Assembly (NCBI GenBank): GCA_027011725.1
Contig: JALUZQ010000213.1
Location: 1 to 6,784 of the forward strand
Source: Sulfurimonas sp.
Lineage (GTDB): Bacteria; Campylobacterota; Campylobacteria; Campylobacterales; Sulfurimonadaceae
Length of the DNA: 6,784 bases
Reading direction: 5' to 3'
The notes under the pieces were generated by a model that made no database searches, was not told where the DNA came from, and saw nothing but the letters and a program-made list of their open reading frames with translations. Positions within the stretch are counted from its first letter, which is position 1, and the number at the start of each line of letters is the position of its first letter. Both the position numbers and the translations under genes were made by a program. Positions 1 through 6,448 of the stretch are shown here, piece after piece.

Positions 1-845
1 CCCCAAAAGCCAGAGCAAAAGCAGCTGCACTAGGTATTGATGTTGAAAAGCTTCAAGCGAAAATGCCACAAAAAGTACTGCATGCAGAGGATGTTGACGA
101 GTATGTCACAGAGAAGTATTTTACGCCAAAAGCTTTGAAACTATTGCAAGAGTATAAACTAGAGAGTTCCCTTTTTGAACTGAATCATAAGATAGACAGT
201 GATGAAGTGCAAGCCTACATCGATGCCAATGAAATAGCACTTCCAAAGCCACTTTCGCCAATGCAAAAGGCAATCATTGCAAATGTAACACGTTCTGCTC
301 AAAAGCCCATTTATCATATCTACGAGTCCATAGATGCGAAACTCTTTGAAGCACATCAAGAACAGAGCATTACAGCGTGGCTTGTAAAGATTTTTGCAAA
401 AGTGATGATGCGGCATGAGAGTTTTCGTGCGCAGCTTTTAGACAATGCTTTCTCCATCGTTCCAAATGCTTCACTCTCCATCGCTGTAGCCGATGATAAA
501 AATCTCTATATGCCTGTTGTCAAAGATGCGAACAGACTTATGATTTCTGAGATCACAGAACAACTCGCTGCATTTAAAGAGAAGCTCAAAACAAACAGCT
601 TCACTACCCAAGATATGCAAGGGGGTACCTTTGGCATCTCAAATCTTGGAATGCTCGGTGTTGCACGTTTTGATGCGATGATAAACAAAGATGAGAGTGG
701 TATTGTCGCGGTCGGTGGCATATCTAATGGAAAAATAAGTGTAACACTCACAGCAGACCATAGAGTTATAAACGGCTACGAAGCAGCACTCTTTATGCGT
801 GATATTAAAAAAGAGGCGAGTGAGCCTTTGAACTTTAAGGAGTAG
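1..845 (+). CDS. pdhC: 2-oxo acid (probably pyruvate) dehydrogenase E2, dihydrolipoamide acyltransferase, 5'-truncated by the window edge
   Basis: The reading frame is open from base 3, so the gene starts outside the window; 280 residues are visible. E2 moves the acyl group from the lipoyl arm to CoA and is the core of the dehydrogenase complex in the cytoplasm. Visible residues 1-35 and 41-73 both resemble peripheral subunit-binding domains (E1/E3 docking), and the catalytic CAT-like domain runs from about residue 83 to the end. Seen motifs are GGTFGISNLG and DHRVINGYEAA, with the catalytic His at visible residue 253 (base 759). The usual HxxxDG motif reads HxxxNG here. Asn at this place is, as I recall, also found in Azotobacter E2p, so activity is likely. 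The lipoyl domain must lie upstream. The linked lpdA, lipB and lipA fit a pyruvate dehydrogenase, but no E1 is visible to prove the substrate. The start at base 63 (Met) is internal and not the true start. Confidence 0.9.
   Translation, partial: PKARAKAAALGIDVEKLQAKMPQKVLHAEDVDEYVTEKYFTPKALKLLQEYKLESSLFELNHKIDSDEVQAYIDANEIALPKPLSPMQKAIIANVTRSAQKPIYHIYESIDAKLFEAHQEQSITAWLVKIFAKVMMRHESFRAQLLDNAFSIVPNASLSIAVADDKNLYMPVVKDANRLMISEITEQLAAFKEKLKTNSFTTQDMQGGTFGISNLGMLGVARFDAMINKDESGIVAVGGISNGKISVTLTADHRVINGYEAALFMRDIKKEASEPLNFKE
3..221 (+). other. Two tandem peripheral subunit-binding-like segments in E2
   Basis: Bases 3-107 encode a segment starting PKARAKAAALGIDVEKL and ending AEDVDEYV. Bases 123-221 encode TPKALKLLQEYKL and end DSDEVQAYI. 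Both follow the family pattern: a PKA helix start, about 35 residues, and an acidic-x-V-x-x-Y-hydrophobic end. The second is about three residues shorter. Neither has the GTGxxGR loop common in this domain, so docking strength may differ from the standard. The assignment is by eye. Confidence 0.6.
838..845 (+). repeat. 8-bp direct repeat AGGAGTAG, left copy (E2 stop and RBS of the Fic gene)
   Basis: AGGAGTAG contains the last E2 codon, its TAG stop and a Shine-Dalgarno core (AAGGAG at 837-842). The core lies 7 bases before the GTG start at 850 and so supports that non-ATG start. An identical octamer lies at 1808-1815, in the same relation to the Fic gene stop and the lpdA start. The pair brackets the RhuM-Fic gene with a period of 970 bp. 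Confidence 0.75.
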
Positions 846-849
846 TTTT

Positions 850-1815
850 GTGAGTGATATTGTTATTTATGAAGATGGAAATGTTGAGTTAAAAGCTACA
901 CTTGAGAATGAGACCGTTTGGTTACGACAAAATCAAATAGCAGAAATTTTTGAAAAAGATAGATCTGTTATAACAAGACATATTAATAATATTTTAAAAG
1001 ATCGGGAAGTTGATGAAAAAAGCAATGTGCAAAAAATGCACATTGCAAATTCTGACAAACCTGTAAAAATCTATAGTCTTGATATTATTTTAGCAGTCGG
1101 ATATAGAACAAACTCTCCTAAAGCAATGAAATTTAGACAGTGGTCTAGTAGAATTTTAAAAGAATACATTATAAAAGGCTACGCCCTCAATCAAAAAAAG
1201 CTCCAAAAACAAAAACTAGATGAACTTGATAAAACAATTTCGCTCATAAAACAAGGTTTAGAAAATCAAGAACTAAATCTCGCTGAGGCAAAAGGTTTTG
1301 TAGAAATTGTAGGAGAGTATGCAAAGTCTTGGGCTCTCTTACAGGGTTATGATGAACAAAGTCTGCAAGAAATTACACATACAAAAGATGAAAAATTTGT
1401 ACTTGATTATGATGAAGCAAAAGAGGCTATAGCGGAGCTTAAAAAAGTGTTAATGAAAAAAGGTGAAGCTACAGAACTTTTTGGACGTGAAAAAGCAGGA
1501 GAATTAAAAGGAAACTTACTTAATATTTACCAAAGTTTTGGAGGTGTTGATTTACTACCTTCACTTGAGGCAAAAGCGGCGAATCTTCTTTACTATATCA
1601 TCAAAGGGCACCCTTTCAATGATGGAAATAAGCGCATAGGTGCTTACCTTTTTGTACTCTTTTTACATAAAAATGGCATCTTGTACAAAAATGACGGTGA
1701 ACGTAAAATCAATGACAATGCTCTCGCATCGATTGCTCTTTTAGTAGCACAATCAAATCCAGATCAAAAAGAGATAATTATTAAACTAATTATGAATATG
1801 CTTTATGAGGAGTAG
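850..1815 (+). CDS. RhuM-Fic fusion protein (Fic/Doc family putative nucleotidyltransferase or toxin)
   Basis: This 321-residue protein starts with GTG, 4 bases after the E2 stop. Residues 1 to about 115 match the RhuM family: a helix-turn-helix-like stretch (WLRQNQIAEIFEKDRSVITR, from residue 24), then LDIILAVGYRTNS and FRQWSSRILKEYIIKGYALN. Residues about 117-155 are charged and probably coiled coil. The rest is a Fic domain with HPFNDGNKRIG from His254, which matches HPFx(D/E)GN(G/K)R, so the catalytic His, the Mg-binding acid and the phosphate-binding Arg are present. Such enzymes attach AMP or other phosphate-linked groups to target proteins; the target here is unknown. I see no (S/T)xxxE(G/N) inhibitory motif: both Glu-Asn pairs lack Ser/Thr four residues before. 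No antitoxin gene lies beside it. Its DNA is AT-rich (19 G/C of 60 at 901-960; 25 of 60 at 2401-2460 in lpdA). It splits an E2-E3 pair, which suggests acquisition. Confidence 0.85.
   Translation: MSDIVIYEDGNVELKATLENETVWLRQNQIAEIFEKDRSVITRHINNILKDREVDEKSNVQKMHIANSDKPVKIYSLDIILAVGYRTNSPKAMKFRQWSSRILKEYIIKGYALNQKKLQKQKLDELDKTISLIKQGLENQELNLAEAKGFVEIVGEYAKSWALLQGYDEQSLQEITHTKDEKFVLDYDEAKEAIAELKKVLMKKGEATELFGREKAGELKGNLLNIYQSFGGVDLLPSLEAKAANLLYYIIKGHPFNDGNKRIGAYLFVLFLHKNGILYKNDGERKINDNALASIALLVAQSNPDQKEIIIKLIMNMLYEE
1022..1046 (+). repeat. Perfect 10-bp inverted repeat inside the RhuM domain
   Basis: GCAATGTGCA (1022-1031) and TGCACATTGC (1037-1046) are exact reverse complements around a five-A loop. 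The stretch encodes SNVQKMHIAN, a sequence I recall as common in RhuM proteins, so the symmetry may follow from coding. It could also form an mRNA hairpin or be a self-binding site for the HTH-like RhuM domain; that is conjecture. Confidence 0.55.
1808..1815 (+). repeat. 8-bp direct repeat AGGAGTAG, right copy (Fic stop and RBS of lpdA)
   Basis: This copy supplies the last Glu codon and TAG stop of the Fic gene. With the preceding G it gives a GAGGAG ribosome-binding site (1807-1812), 8 bases before the lpdA ATG at 1821. It is identical to the octamer at 838-845. Confidence 0.75.
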
Positions 1816-1820
1816 AAAAA

Positions 1821-3137
1821 ATGTATGACATTATTTACATAGGCGGCGGACTGAATTATGCGGGGGCGATAGTCGCTGCGAAAAACGGAAAGAAAGTGGC
1901 ACTTGTTGAGAGTGATTTGAATCAGCTTGGTGGGGTGTGCCTACAAAAAGGATGCATTCCATCCAAAATGTTCCTGCACTACTCCAACCTTGTTTATGAG
2001 TCTCATAATGAGATACTTGAGGGCTCACTGCGTTTAGATATGCAAAGACTCTTTGAGAAAAAAGATGCTCTGCTGAAAAGTGTCACAAAAGTGGTGCAAA
2101 AGCAGTGTTCTCATTTTGAGTTGATTGAGGGAAAAGGAAAGTTGATTGCACCGCATAAAGTGGAAGTCAATGGTAAAGTGATAGAGGGAAAATATATTGT
2201 CATTGGGACAGGTTCTTCGCCTTTTATTCCTGAGGGCATTGCTCACAATGCGAAAGATATTATCATCAGTGATGATGTTTTAAACTTACAAAAACTGCCG
2301 AAAAAAATAGCCATTTATGGAATGGGAGCAATTGGACTTGAGATGGCAAGTTTTTTTGCAACGGCGGGTGTGGAAGTAACTCTTATAAATAGAGATGACA
2401 AGGTACTCAAAAATGCACATCCAAGCATTGAGAGTGCTCTGCAGATACAGCTTGAAAAACTTGGTGTAAAGATTCTCAGTAATCATCCTGTTTCTAAAGC
2501 GACATCGACAAAAAAAGGTGTGCATATTACCTATGAAGATGGCAGCAGTAACTATACAGAGATGCTGCTTGTTGCAACAGGACGACAACCGAATGTAGAT
2601 GTCATTGCATGCGATGCAGTAGAGGTAAAGCGTGGTATTGTTACCGATGCTTACTTTGGAACGACACTTGAAAAACATTACGCCATAGGAGACTGCAACG
2701 GCAAACTCCAACTTGCTCACGCAGCCCGCGCGGAAGCTTTGAATGTCACAGAGCAAATCTTGGGTAAAAACCCGCGTGCGCTCAATTTAGAACATGTTGT
2801 GAAATTCATTCATACTCTGCCGATGAGTTACGCTACAGTTGGAAAAACAAAAATGCAACTAGAGAGTGACGGTATAAAATATAAAGAGAGCCTCGTTACG
2901 CTCAATCAGTTCACCTACTCGGTGTATAACCATGCAAGCAAAGGTTTGATGGTGAGTTATGTGGATGAGGAGGGCTTTATCTTGGGTGCTGAGATCTTAG
3001 CGCCAAACGCTGAAGAGCTCATTGCCACGGTTGCTATGAGTTTAGCAGGAGAGATGGACGCTGCGCAGGCAAAACGCACCATCTTGGCTCATCCGACTTT
3101 TTCTGAAGCCTTAGAGAGAACATTTTATAAGTTATGA
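1821..3137 (+). CDS. lpdA: Dihydrolipoamide dehydrogenase (E3)
   Basis: This 438-residue FAD flavoprotein reoxidises dihydrolipoyl-E2 and passes electrons to NAD+. Seen: the redox disulfide in GGVCLQKGCIPSK (Cys40, Cys45), the NAD Rossmann motif GMGAIG (167-172), the second FAD contact AIGDCNGKLQLAHAA (about 288-302), and the C-terminal base pair His424/Glu429 in HPTFSE. It is somewhat shorter than usual E3 proteins (about 460-480). The N-terminal FAD motif is unusual: GGGLNYAGA replaces GxGxxG and is one residue shorter than the E. coli form. The ATG follows GAGGAG at 1807-1812. It starts 5 bases after the Fic gene stop, and its TGA overlaps the lipB ATG (ATGA, 3134-3137), which suggests translational coupling. 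A relative such as mercuric reductase is less likely given the E2 and lipoate neighbours. Confidence 0.95.
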   Translation: MYDIIYIGGGLNYAGAIVAAKNGKKVALVESDLNQLGGVCLQKGCIPSKMFLHYSNLVYESHNEILEGSLRLDMQRLFEKKDALLKSVTKVVQKQCSHFELIEGKGKLIAPHKVEVNGKVIEGKYIVIGTGSSPFIPEGIAHNAKDIIISDDVLNLQKLPKKIAIYGMGAIGLEMASFFATAGVEVTLINRDDKVLKNAHPSIESALQIQLEKLGVKILSNHPVSKATSTKKGVHITYEDGSSNYTEMLLVATGRQPNVDVIACDAVEVKRGIVTDAYFGTTLEKHYAIGDCNGKLQLAHAARAEALNVTEQILGKNPRALNLEHVVKFIHTLPMSYATVGKTKMQLESDGIKYKESLVTLNQFTYSVYNHASKGLMVSYVDEEGFILGAEILAPNAEELIATVAMSLAGEMDAAQAKRTILAHPTFSEALERTFYKL

Positions 3138-3718
3138 TTGTGTATAAGTGGGGAGAACTTGGGTACACAGAGGCGAGAGAGAAGATGCAAGAAGTTCACA
3201 CACTTGCATGTAAAGATGGGCAAAATCATCTTATTCTCTGCTCACATCCCAATGTTTACACCATTGGCACAGCGGAAAAAGAGAGTTTTGCTGTGGATGT
3301 CATGCAAAGTGACAGAGGCGGCTCCATCACCTGTCACTCTCCCGGTCAGAATGTTTACTATTTCTGTTTTGTAGTGAAAAATCCTGCGAAATTTTATAAA
3401 AAGGTGCTCACAGCGTTTGAGGTTTTTTTTATGAAATATCTACCTGAAGTAACTTACAACAAAGATCAAGCCGGTTTTTACATCCAAAACCGTAAGATCG
3501 CCTCGCTTGGGTTTCGCTATTCTCAGGGTGTATCTTTGCATGGAGTCGCTCTCAATGTAGATGTCGATTTGGATTTTCACTCACAGGTGCGTCCTTGTAA
3601 TTTAGACGGCATTGTACCGACCTCCCTTGCAAAAGAAAGTATTCATCTCACGCAGGAAGTAGTTAATAAGGAAATAGTGCACTTTTTGGAGGAGAGTTTT
3701 GACGATGCAGCCGTTTAA
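3134..3718 (+). CDS. lipB: Octanoyl-[ACP]:protein N-octanoyltransferase
   Basis: LipB moves octanoyl from acyl carrier protein to the lysine of apo-lipoyl domains, the first step of making lipoate in place. The 194-residue protein has the family signature RGGSITCHSPGQ (61-72), the catalytic Lys121 in NRKIASLGF, and the catalytic Cys155 in VRPCNLDGI. These correspond to Lys135 and Cys169 of E. coli LipB. In the signature, T-C-H replaces the usual T-Y-H. The ATG overlaps the lpdA stop as ATGA, and the only purine-rich stretch (AGAGAG) is far upstream, so initiation probably depends on coupling to lpdA translation. It overlaps lipA at its 3' end. Its natural acceptor would be the E2 of this same operon. 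Confidence 0.95.
   Translation: MIVYKWGELGYTEAREKMQEVHTLACKDGQNHLILCSHPNVYTIGTAEKESFAVDVMQSDRGGSITCHSPGQNVYYFCFVVKNPAKFYKKVLTAFEVFFMKYLPEVTYNKDQAGFYIQNRKIASLGFRYSQGVSLHGVALNVDVDLDFHSQVRPCNLDGIVPTSLAKESIHLTQEVVNKEIVHFLEESFDDAAV
3688..3694 (+). promoter_or_regulatory. Ribosome-binding site deciding the lipA start
   Basis: GGAGGAG lies inside lipB. It is 10 bases before ATG at 3705 but only 4 before the alternative in-frame TTG at 3699. The spacing favours ATG 3705. Confidence 0.6.
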
Positions 3719-4535
3719 GCCAAAGGTAAAAGCTCCCGCTCCCGAACTACTGCAGAGTATGCAGGCGGTATTGCAAAATAACCATCTTACAACGGTATGC
3801 GAAGCAGCGGCCTGTCCCAATAGAGCAGAGTGTTACAGTCGTGGAAGTGCAACTTTTATGATCTTGGGAGATGTCTGCACACGAGCCTGTTCGTTTTGTA
3901 ATGTAAAAACCGGACAGGGGCAAAAAGTGGATGTTGAGGAACCGCTGCGTTTAGCAAGAGCCATTCAAGAACTGGATTTAAAATATGTTGTCATTACCTC
4001 AGTGGATAGGGATGATTTGAAAGATTATGGTGCTGGACATTTTGCCGCTTGCGTGAGAAGCATAAAAGAGCACAATCCCGAGATAAAAATAGAGCTTTTA
4101 ACCCCTGATTTTCGTAACAACAAAGCTTCTCTAAACGCAGTAATAGCAAGTGATACTCATAAACTTGCACATAATCAAGAGACGGTGCGTCGGCTGAGTA
4201 AAAGTGTGCGTCCACAGAGTGATTATGAGCGTTCGTTAAAGGTTTTGGAGTATTATGCTAAAAACTCTGACAAAATCATCAAATCATCTTTGATGGTGGG
4301 GCTTGGAGAGCGTGAAGACGAGCTGCGTGAGAGTATGCGTGAGCTTTTGGATGTCGGGGTAAGTGAGCTGACCATCGGGCAGTATTTACAGCCTACACCA
4401 AAGCATCACAGGGTTGAAAAGTATTATGATGCGCAGTTTTTTGAAGATCTAAAGGCTGAAGCGTATGCAATGGGATTTCAGGCGGTGGCTTCTGGAATAT
4501 TAGTGCGAAGTTCTTATTTTGCAGAAGAGTTATAG
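3705..4535 (+). CDS. lipA: Lipoyl synthase (radical SAM)
   Basis: LipA inserts two sulfur atoms into the octanoyl group on E2-type proteins and completes the lipoyl cofactor. From ATG 3705 the protein has 276 residues. Auxiliary [4Fe-4S] cysteines are Cys32, Cys37 and Cys43 (C-x4-C-x5-C in CEAAACPNRAEC). Radical-SAM cysteines are Cys58, Cys62 and Cys65 (CTRACSFC). The C-terminal RSSY (268-271) supplies the Ser ligand of the auxiliary cluster. All three signatures are complete, so it should be active. The N-terminus is short compared with E. coli LipA. The gene overlaps lipB by 14 bp in another frame and appears to be the last gene of the operon. An in-frame TTG at 3699 would add two residues but sits too close to the ribosome-binding site. 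Confidence 0.96.
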   Translation: MQPFKPKVKAPAPELLQSMQAVLQNNHLTTVCEAAACPNRAECYSRGSATFMILGDVCTRACSFCNVKTGQGQKVDVEEPLRLARAIQELDLKYVVITSVDRDDLKDYGAGHFAACVRSIKEHNPEIKIELLTPDFRNNKASLNAVIASDTHKLAHNQETVRRLSKSVRPQSDYERSLKVLEYYAKNSDKIIKSSLMVGLGEREDELRESMRELLDVGVSELTIGQYLQPTPKHHRVEKYYDAQFFEDLKAEAYAMGFQAVASGILVRSSYFAEEL

Positions 4536-4546
4536 GGTATTTATGA
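4536..4546. other. Convergent junction between lipA and the porin remnant, without a clear terminator
   Basis: Only 11 bases separate the lipA stop from the stop of the opposite-strand barrel fragment. The nearest hairpin is weak (AGAAT/ATTCT, about 4559-4573, no T-run). Transcription of the dehydrogenase operon may therefore run into the accessory region, antisense to the genes there. Confidence 0.4.
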
Positions 4547-4782
4547 TCAAAAGCTTATAGAATAGATAATTCTCAAGTCATTTCTATCTTCTCTTCCACC
4601 CTCTCCACTAAGCAACAACTTTTCAGAGGCATCACTTTGATTTTTATAAGAGTAACTGACTCTTAATTTTGAATAATCGTTGATTTTATACTTCACATCA
4701 AAGTTAAACTCTGCAAAATCATCAATCAGTTTTTCAGTTTTTGAACTGACATCAACATAGACAAGTCTCACTTTTAAATCTT
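4547..4782 (-). pseudogene. 3' remnant of an outer-membrane beta-barrel (porin-like) gene
   Basis: About 78 C-terminal residues remain, from KDLKVRLVYVDVSS to RNDLRIIYSISF and a TGA stop. Alternating hydrophobic and polar residues (VRLVYVDV, FNFDVKYKI, KLRVSYSY, LRIIYSIS) and a terminal Phe after an aromatic-rich strand are typical of the last strands of an outer-membrane barrel. The charged loops resemble OprD-like or other porins of Campylobacterota, but the family is not proven. The frame stays open upstream to about 4855, but that part lies inside the IS element and is the transposase 3' end read in another frame. The 5' portion of the porin gene is not present on the other side of the IS. 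It should not make a functional porin. Confidence 0.65.
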
Positions 4783-4796
4783 TCCTGACTTTCTCA
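4783..4796 (+). repeat. Left terminal inverted repeat of the IS1634-like element
   Basis: TCCTGACTTTCTCA matches the reverse complement of 6492-6505 at 13 of 14 positions. It lies 15 bases outside the transposase stop codon. Confidence 0.65.
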
Positions 4797-4798
4797 TA

Positions 4799-4812
4799 GG
4801 ACACCCAAATTT
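4799..4812 (+). repeat. Subterminal direct repeat, left copy
   Basis: GGACACCCAAATTT closely matches GGACACCAAAAATTT at 6417-6431, in the same orientation, with one indel and one mismatch. It overlaps the transposase stop. It could be a transposase contact site or chance. Confidence 0.35.
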
Positions 4813-6389
4813 CAGAAGTAATATACAGCATCATAAATTTGCTGTTGAATTTCATCCATTTCTAAAGGTTCTACACCTAAAGCAGTTTTATAACCATACA
4901 TCGTTTTGATATAGTCGAATGTCAGTTTAAATTTTATATCCAGCTTCGCAGCTTTGATTTTTCTCTCAAACTCTTTATAAATTGCATAGGAGACAAACGA
5001 AAGAAGAATATGTGCTTTTATTCTTCTCTCCAAACGATGATAGATTGGTCTTATCTTGAGATCCGTTTTTGAGATTCTAAAAGCCTTTTCCACATCATAT
5101 TGATTTTGATAATGTTGAATAATTTGATTGGGAGGCAATGTGAAATCGTTTGTAAAAAAGCCTTTGATTCCATCGAGTTTTGCATCCTCTTGGATCTTAT
5201 GCTCATCAATATTAAAAGTGATATCACATTGTTCATTTCCAAGTTTTAAAAACTTGGCATATCCCGACATTTTGAGATCATTTTTTGTAAAGTTGTTTGA
5301 CCGTTTTATCTTTTTTTGCAATCGTTTGAGTGCTTTTTCTCTATTGTATTTATCCTTTTTGGCTCTTGTTTTGGAATAGGTTAGAATCAACCGTTGTTTA
5401 ATTTTTATAGAACATTTTTGATTGTTCATATCTTTATAAACAATCTCTTTTTCAATCTCTAATGTGTGAATGGCACCGTCATCTAAAAAAGGAAGTTGTG
5501 TAATCTTTTTTTTGAGATCATCAGGGATATTTTTGATTCTCGCTGCGAGAATATATTTGTAGTCATGATTTTCAAGATAAGCAATATTTTCGTTGGTAAG
5601 CATACCTCTGTCAGCTACAACTATCGGTTTGGTTGCAAGTTGAAATTTAGTTTGGAACTTTTGGAGTATATCGGTTAATGTATGCCCTTCGTATTTATTT
5701 CCTTCATACACTTCAAAGCTTAATGGATATCCTTGTAGAGTTGTAAACAGACCAAGCTGGATTTGAGGACGAGCGAGCTTTCCCTCTTTGGAAAATCCTA
5801 TACGGCGTAAATCATCTTCACTCCCACTCTCGAAATAGAGTGTTGTGACATCATAAAATGTTACGGTGATACTGTTTTGCATAATTGTTCGTGTATGGTC
5901 AAAAATACACATCTCAATTTCTGATTTTAAATCATCATGATAGAGTTTATCCAAGAAGCGATAGATTCTATTTTTATCGATCGTTTTTTTCTTATAGATA
6001 TGCAGATAATCGATAAGATAGAGCTTACTCCCGGGATAAAGCAATCTTGAAATAACGAGATTTTTAAAAAGCTCTTTTTCGCTTACAGAGTTCAAGAAGA
6101 TGGAGCTACATCCAATATCTTTAAAAATCTTACCAAATACCAGCTCATCTCCGATAACTCTAATATCTTTATTGGAAAGCTTTTTATTTTTGGATGCATA
6201 ATCGACTACATCAAAAAGTGTTGGAGAAAGCTCTTTTATTCGTTGCAAAGCTTGTTTGTAAAAAGATTCTAATTCTTCACTTTCTTTACTACATCCGATA
6301 GTCTCGATAACTTTATATTTTCCAGATCTTTTGGAGATGATTTGAATACTCACACTTCCACTTGCATTTCTTTTTTTTCTAACAAACAT
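4812..6389 (-). CDS. IS1634-family-like DDE transposase
   Basis: This 525-residue enzyme would cut and join the ends of its own element. DDE residues are Asp180 (FYDVTTLYFES), Asp260 (VVADRGML) and Glu434 (YQNQYDVEKAFRISKTDLK, the YREK-like region of IS4-type enzymes). The tail IRPIYHRLERRIKAHILLSFVSYAIY is typical of the IS1634 group. The frame has no stop or frameshift, so it is probably active or was recently. I choose ATG at 6389 because family proteins start MFxRKK. No ribosome-binding site is well placed for it (AGAGG is about 18 bases upstream), and in-frame TTG (6425) and GTG (6422) exist upstream. A possible -10 (TACACT) only a few bases before the ATG could mean a leaderless transcript; this is weak. 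Confidence 0.92.
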   Translation of the reverse strand: MFVRKKRNASGSVSIQIISKRSGKYKVIETIGCSKESEELESFYKQALQRIKELSPTLFDVVDYASKNKKLSNKDIRVIGDELVFGKIFKDIGCSSIFLNSVSEKELFKNLVISRLLYPGSKLYLIDYLHIYKKKTIDKNRIYRFLDKLYHDDLKSEIEMCIFDHTRTIMQNSITVTFYDVTTLYFESGSEDDLRRIGFSKEGKLARPQIQLGLFTTLQGYPLSFEVYEGNKYEGHTLTDILQKFQTKFQLATKPIVVADRGMLTNENIAYLENHDYKYILAARIKNIPDDLKKKITQLPFLDDGAIHTLEIEKEIVYKDMNNQKCSIKIKQRLILTYSKTRAKKDKYNREKALKRLQKKIKRSNNFTKNDLKMSGYAKFLKLGNEQCDITFNIDEHKIQEDAKLDGIKGFFTNDFTLPPNQIIQHYQNQYDVEKAFRISKTDLKIRPIYHRLERRIKAHILLSFVSYAIYKEFERKIKAAKLDIKFKLTFDYIKTMYGYKTALGVEPLEMDEIQQQIYDAVYYF

Positions 6390-6416
6390 AATGAAAGTGT
6401 AGCAATTTTCCTCTTG

Positions 6417-6431
6417 GGACACCAAAAATTT
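6417..6431 (+). repeat. Subterminal direct repeat, right copy
   Basis: GGACACCAAAAATTT lies upstream of the transposase start and resembles the sequence at 4799-4812 in the same orientation. Confidence 0.35.
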
Positions 6432-6448
6432 GCTTCACAAACTGCTTT

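Noticed and set aside
2286..2756. 156-codon open frame on the - strand
   Set aside because: It lies wholly antisense within lpdA, which has full E3 motifs; the cysteine-rich translation has no recognisable domain.
3422..3430. T8 homopolymer in lipB as a phase-variable tract
   Set aside because: The run is short, the frame is intact, and an on/off switch in an essential-type cofactor gene is unlikely.
3699..3704. TTG start for lipA
   Set aside because: It is only 4 bases from the GGAGGAG site; ATG 3705 is better spaced.
4766..4780. TCTCACTTTT...AAATC as an alternative left inverted repeat (matches - strand 6479-6496)
   Set aside because: It would place the end within KDLKVRLVYV, which looks like true barrel sequence; the TCCTGA(C/G)TTTCTCA pair is longer and fits both frame breaks.
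4776..4782. AAATCTT next to the left end against AAACTT near the right flank as a target duplication
   Set aside because: The match is imperfect and offset from the right repeat, and the flanking genes differ.
4783..4855. Upstream part of the frame containing the barrel-protein tail
   Set aside because: This stretch lies inside the IS and overlaps the transposase 3' end in another frame; it does not look like barrel sequence.
5128..5678. Open frames on the + strand within the transposase
   Set aside because: They are antisense to a transposase with intact DDE residues and have no ribosome-binding site or family resemblance.
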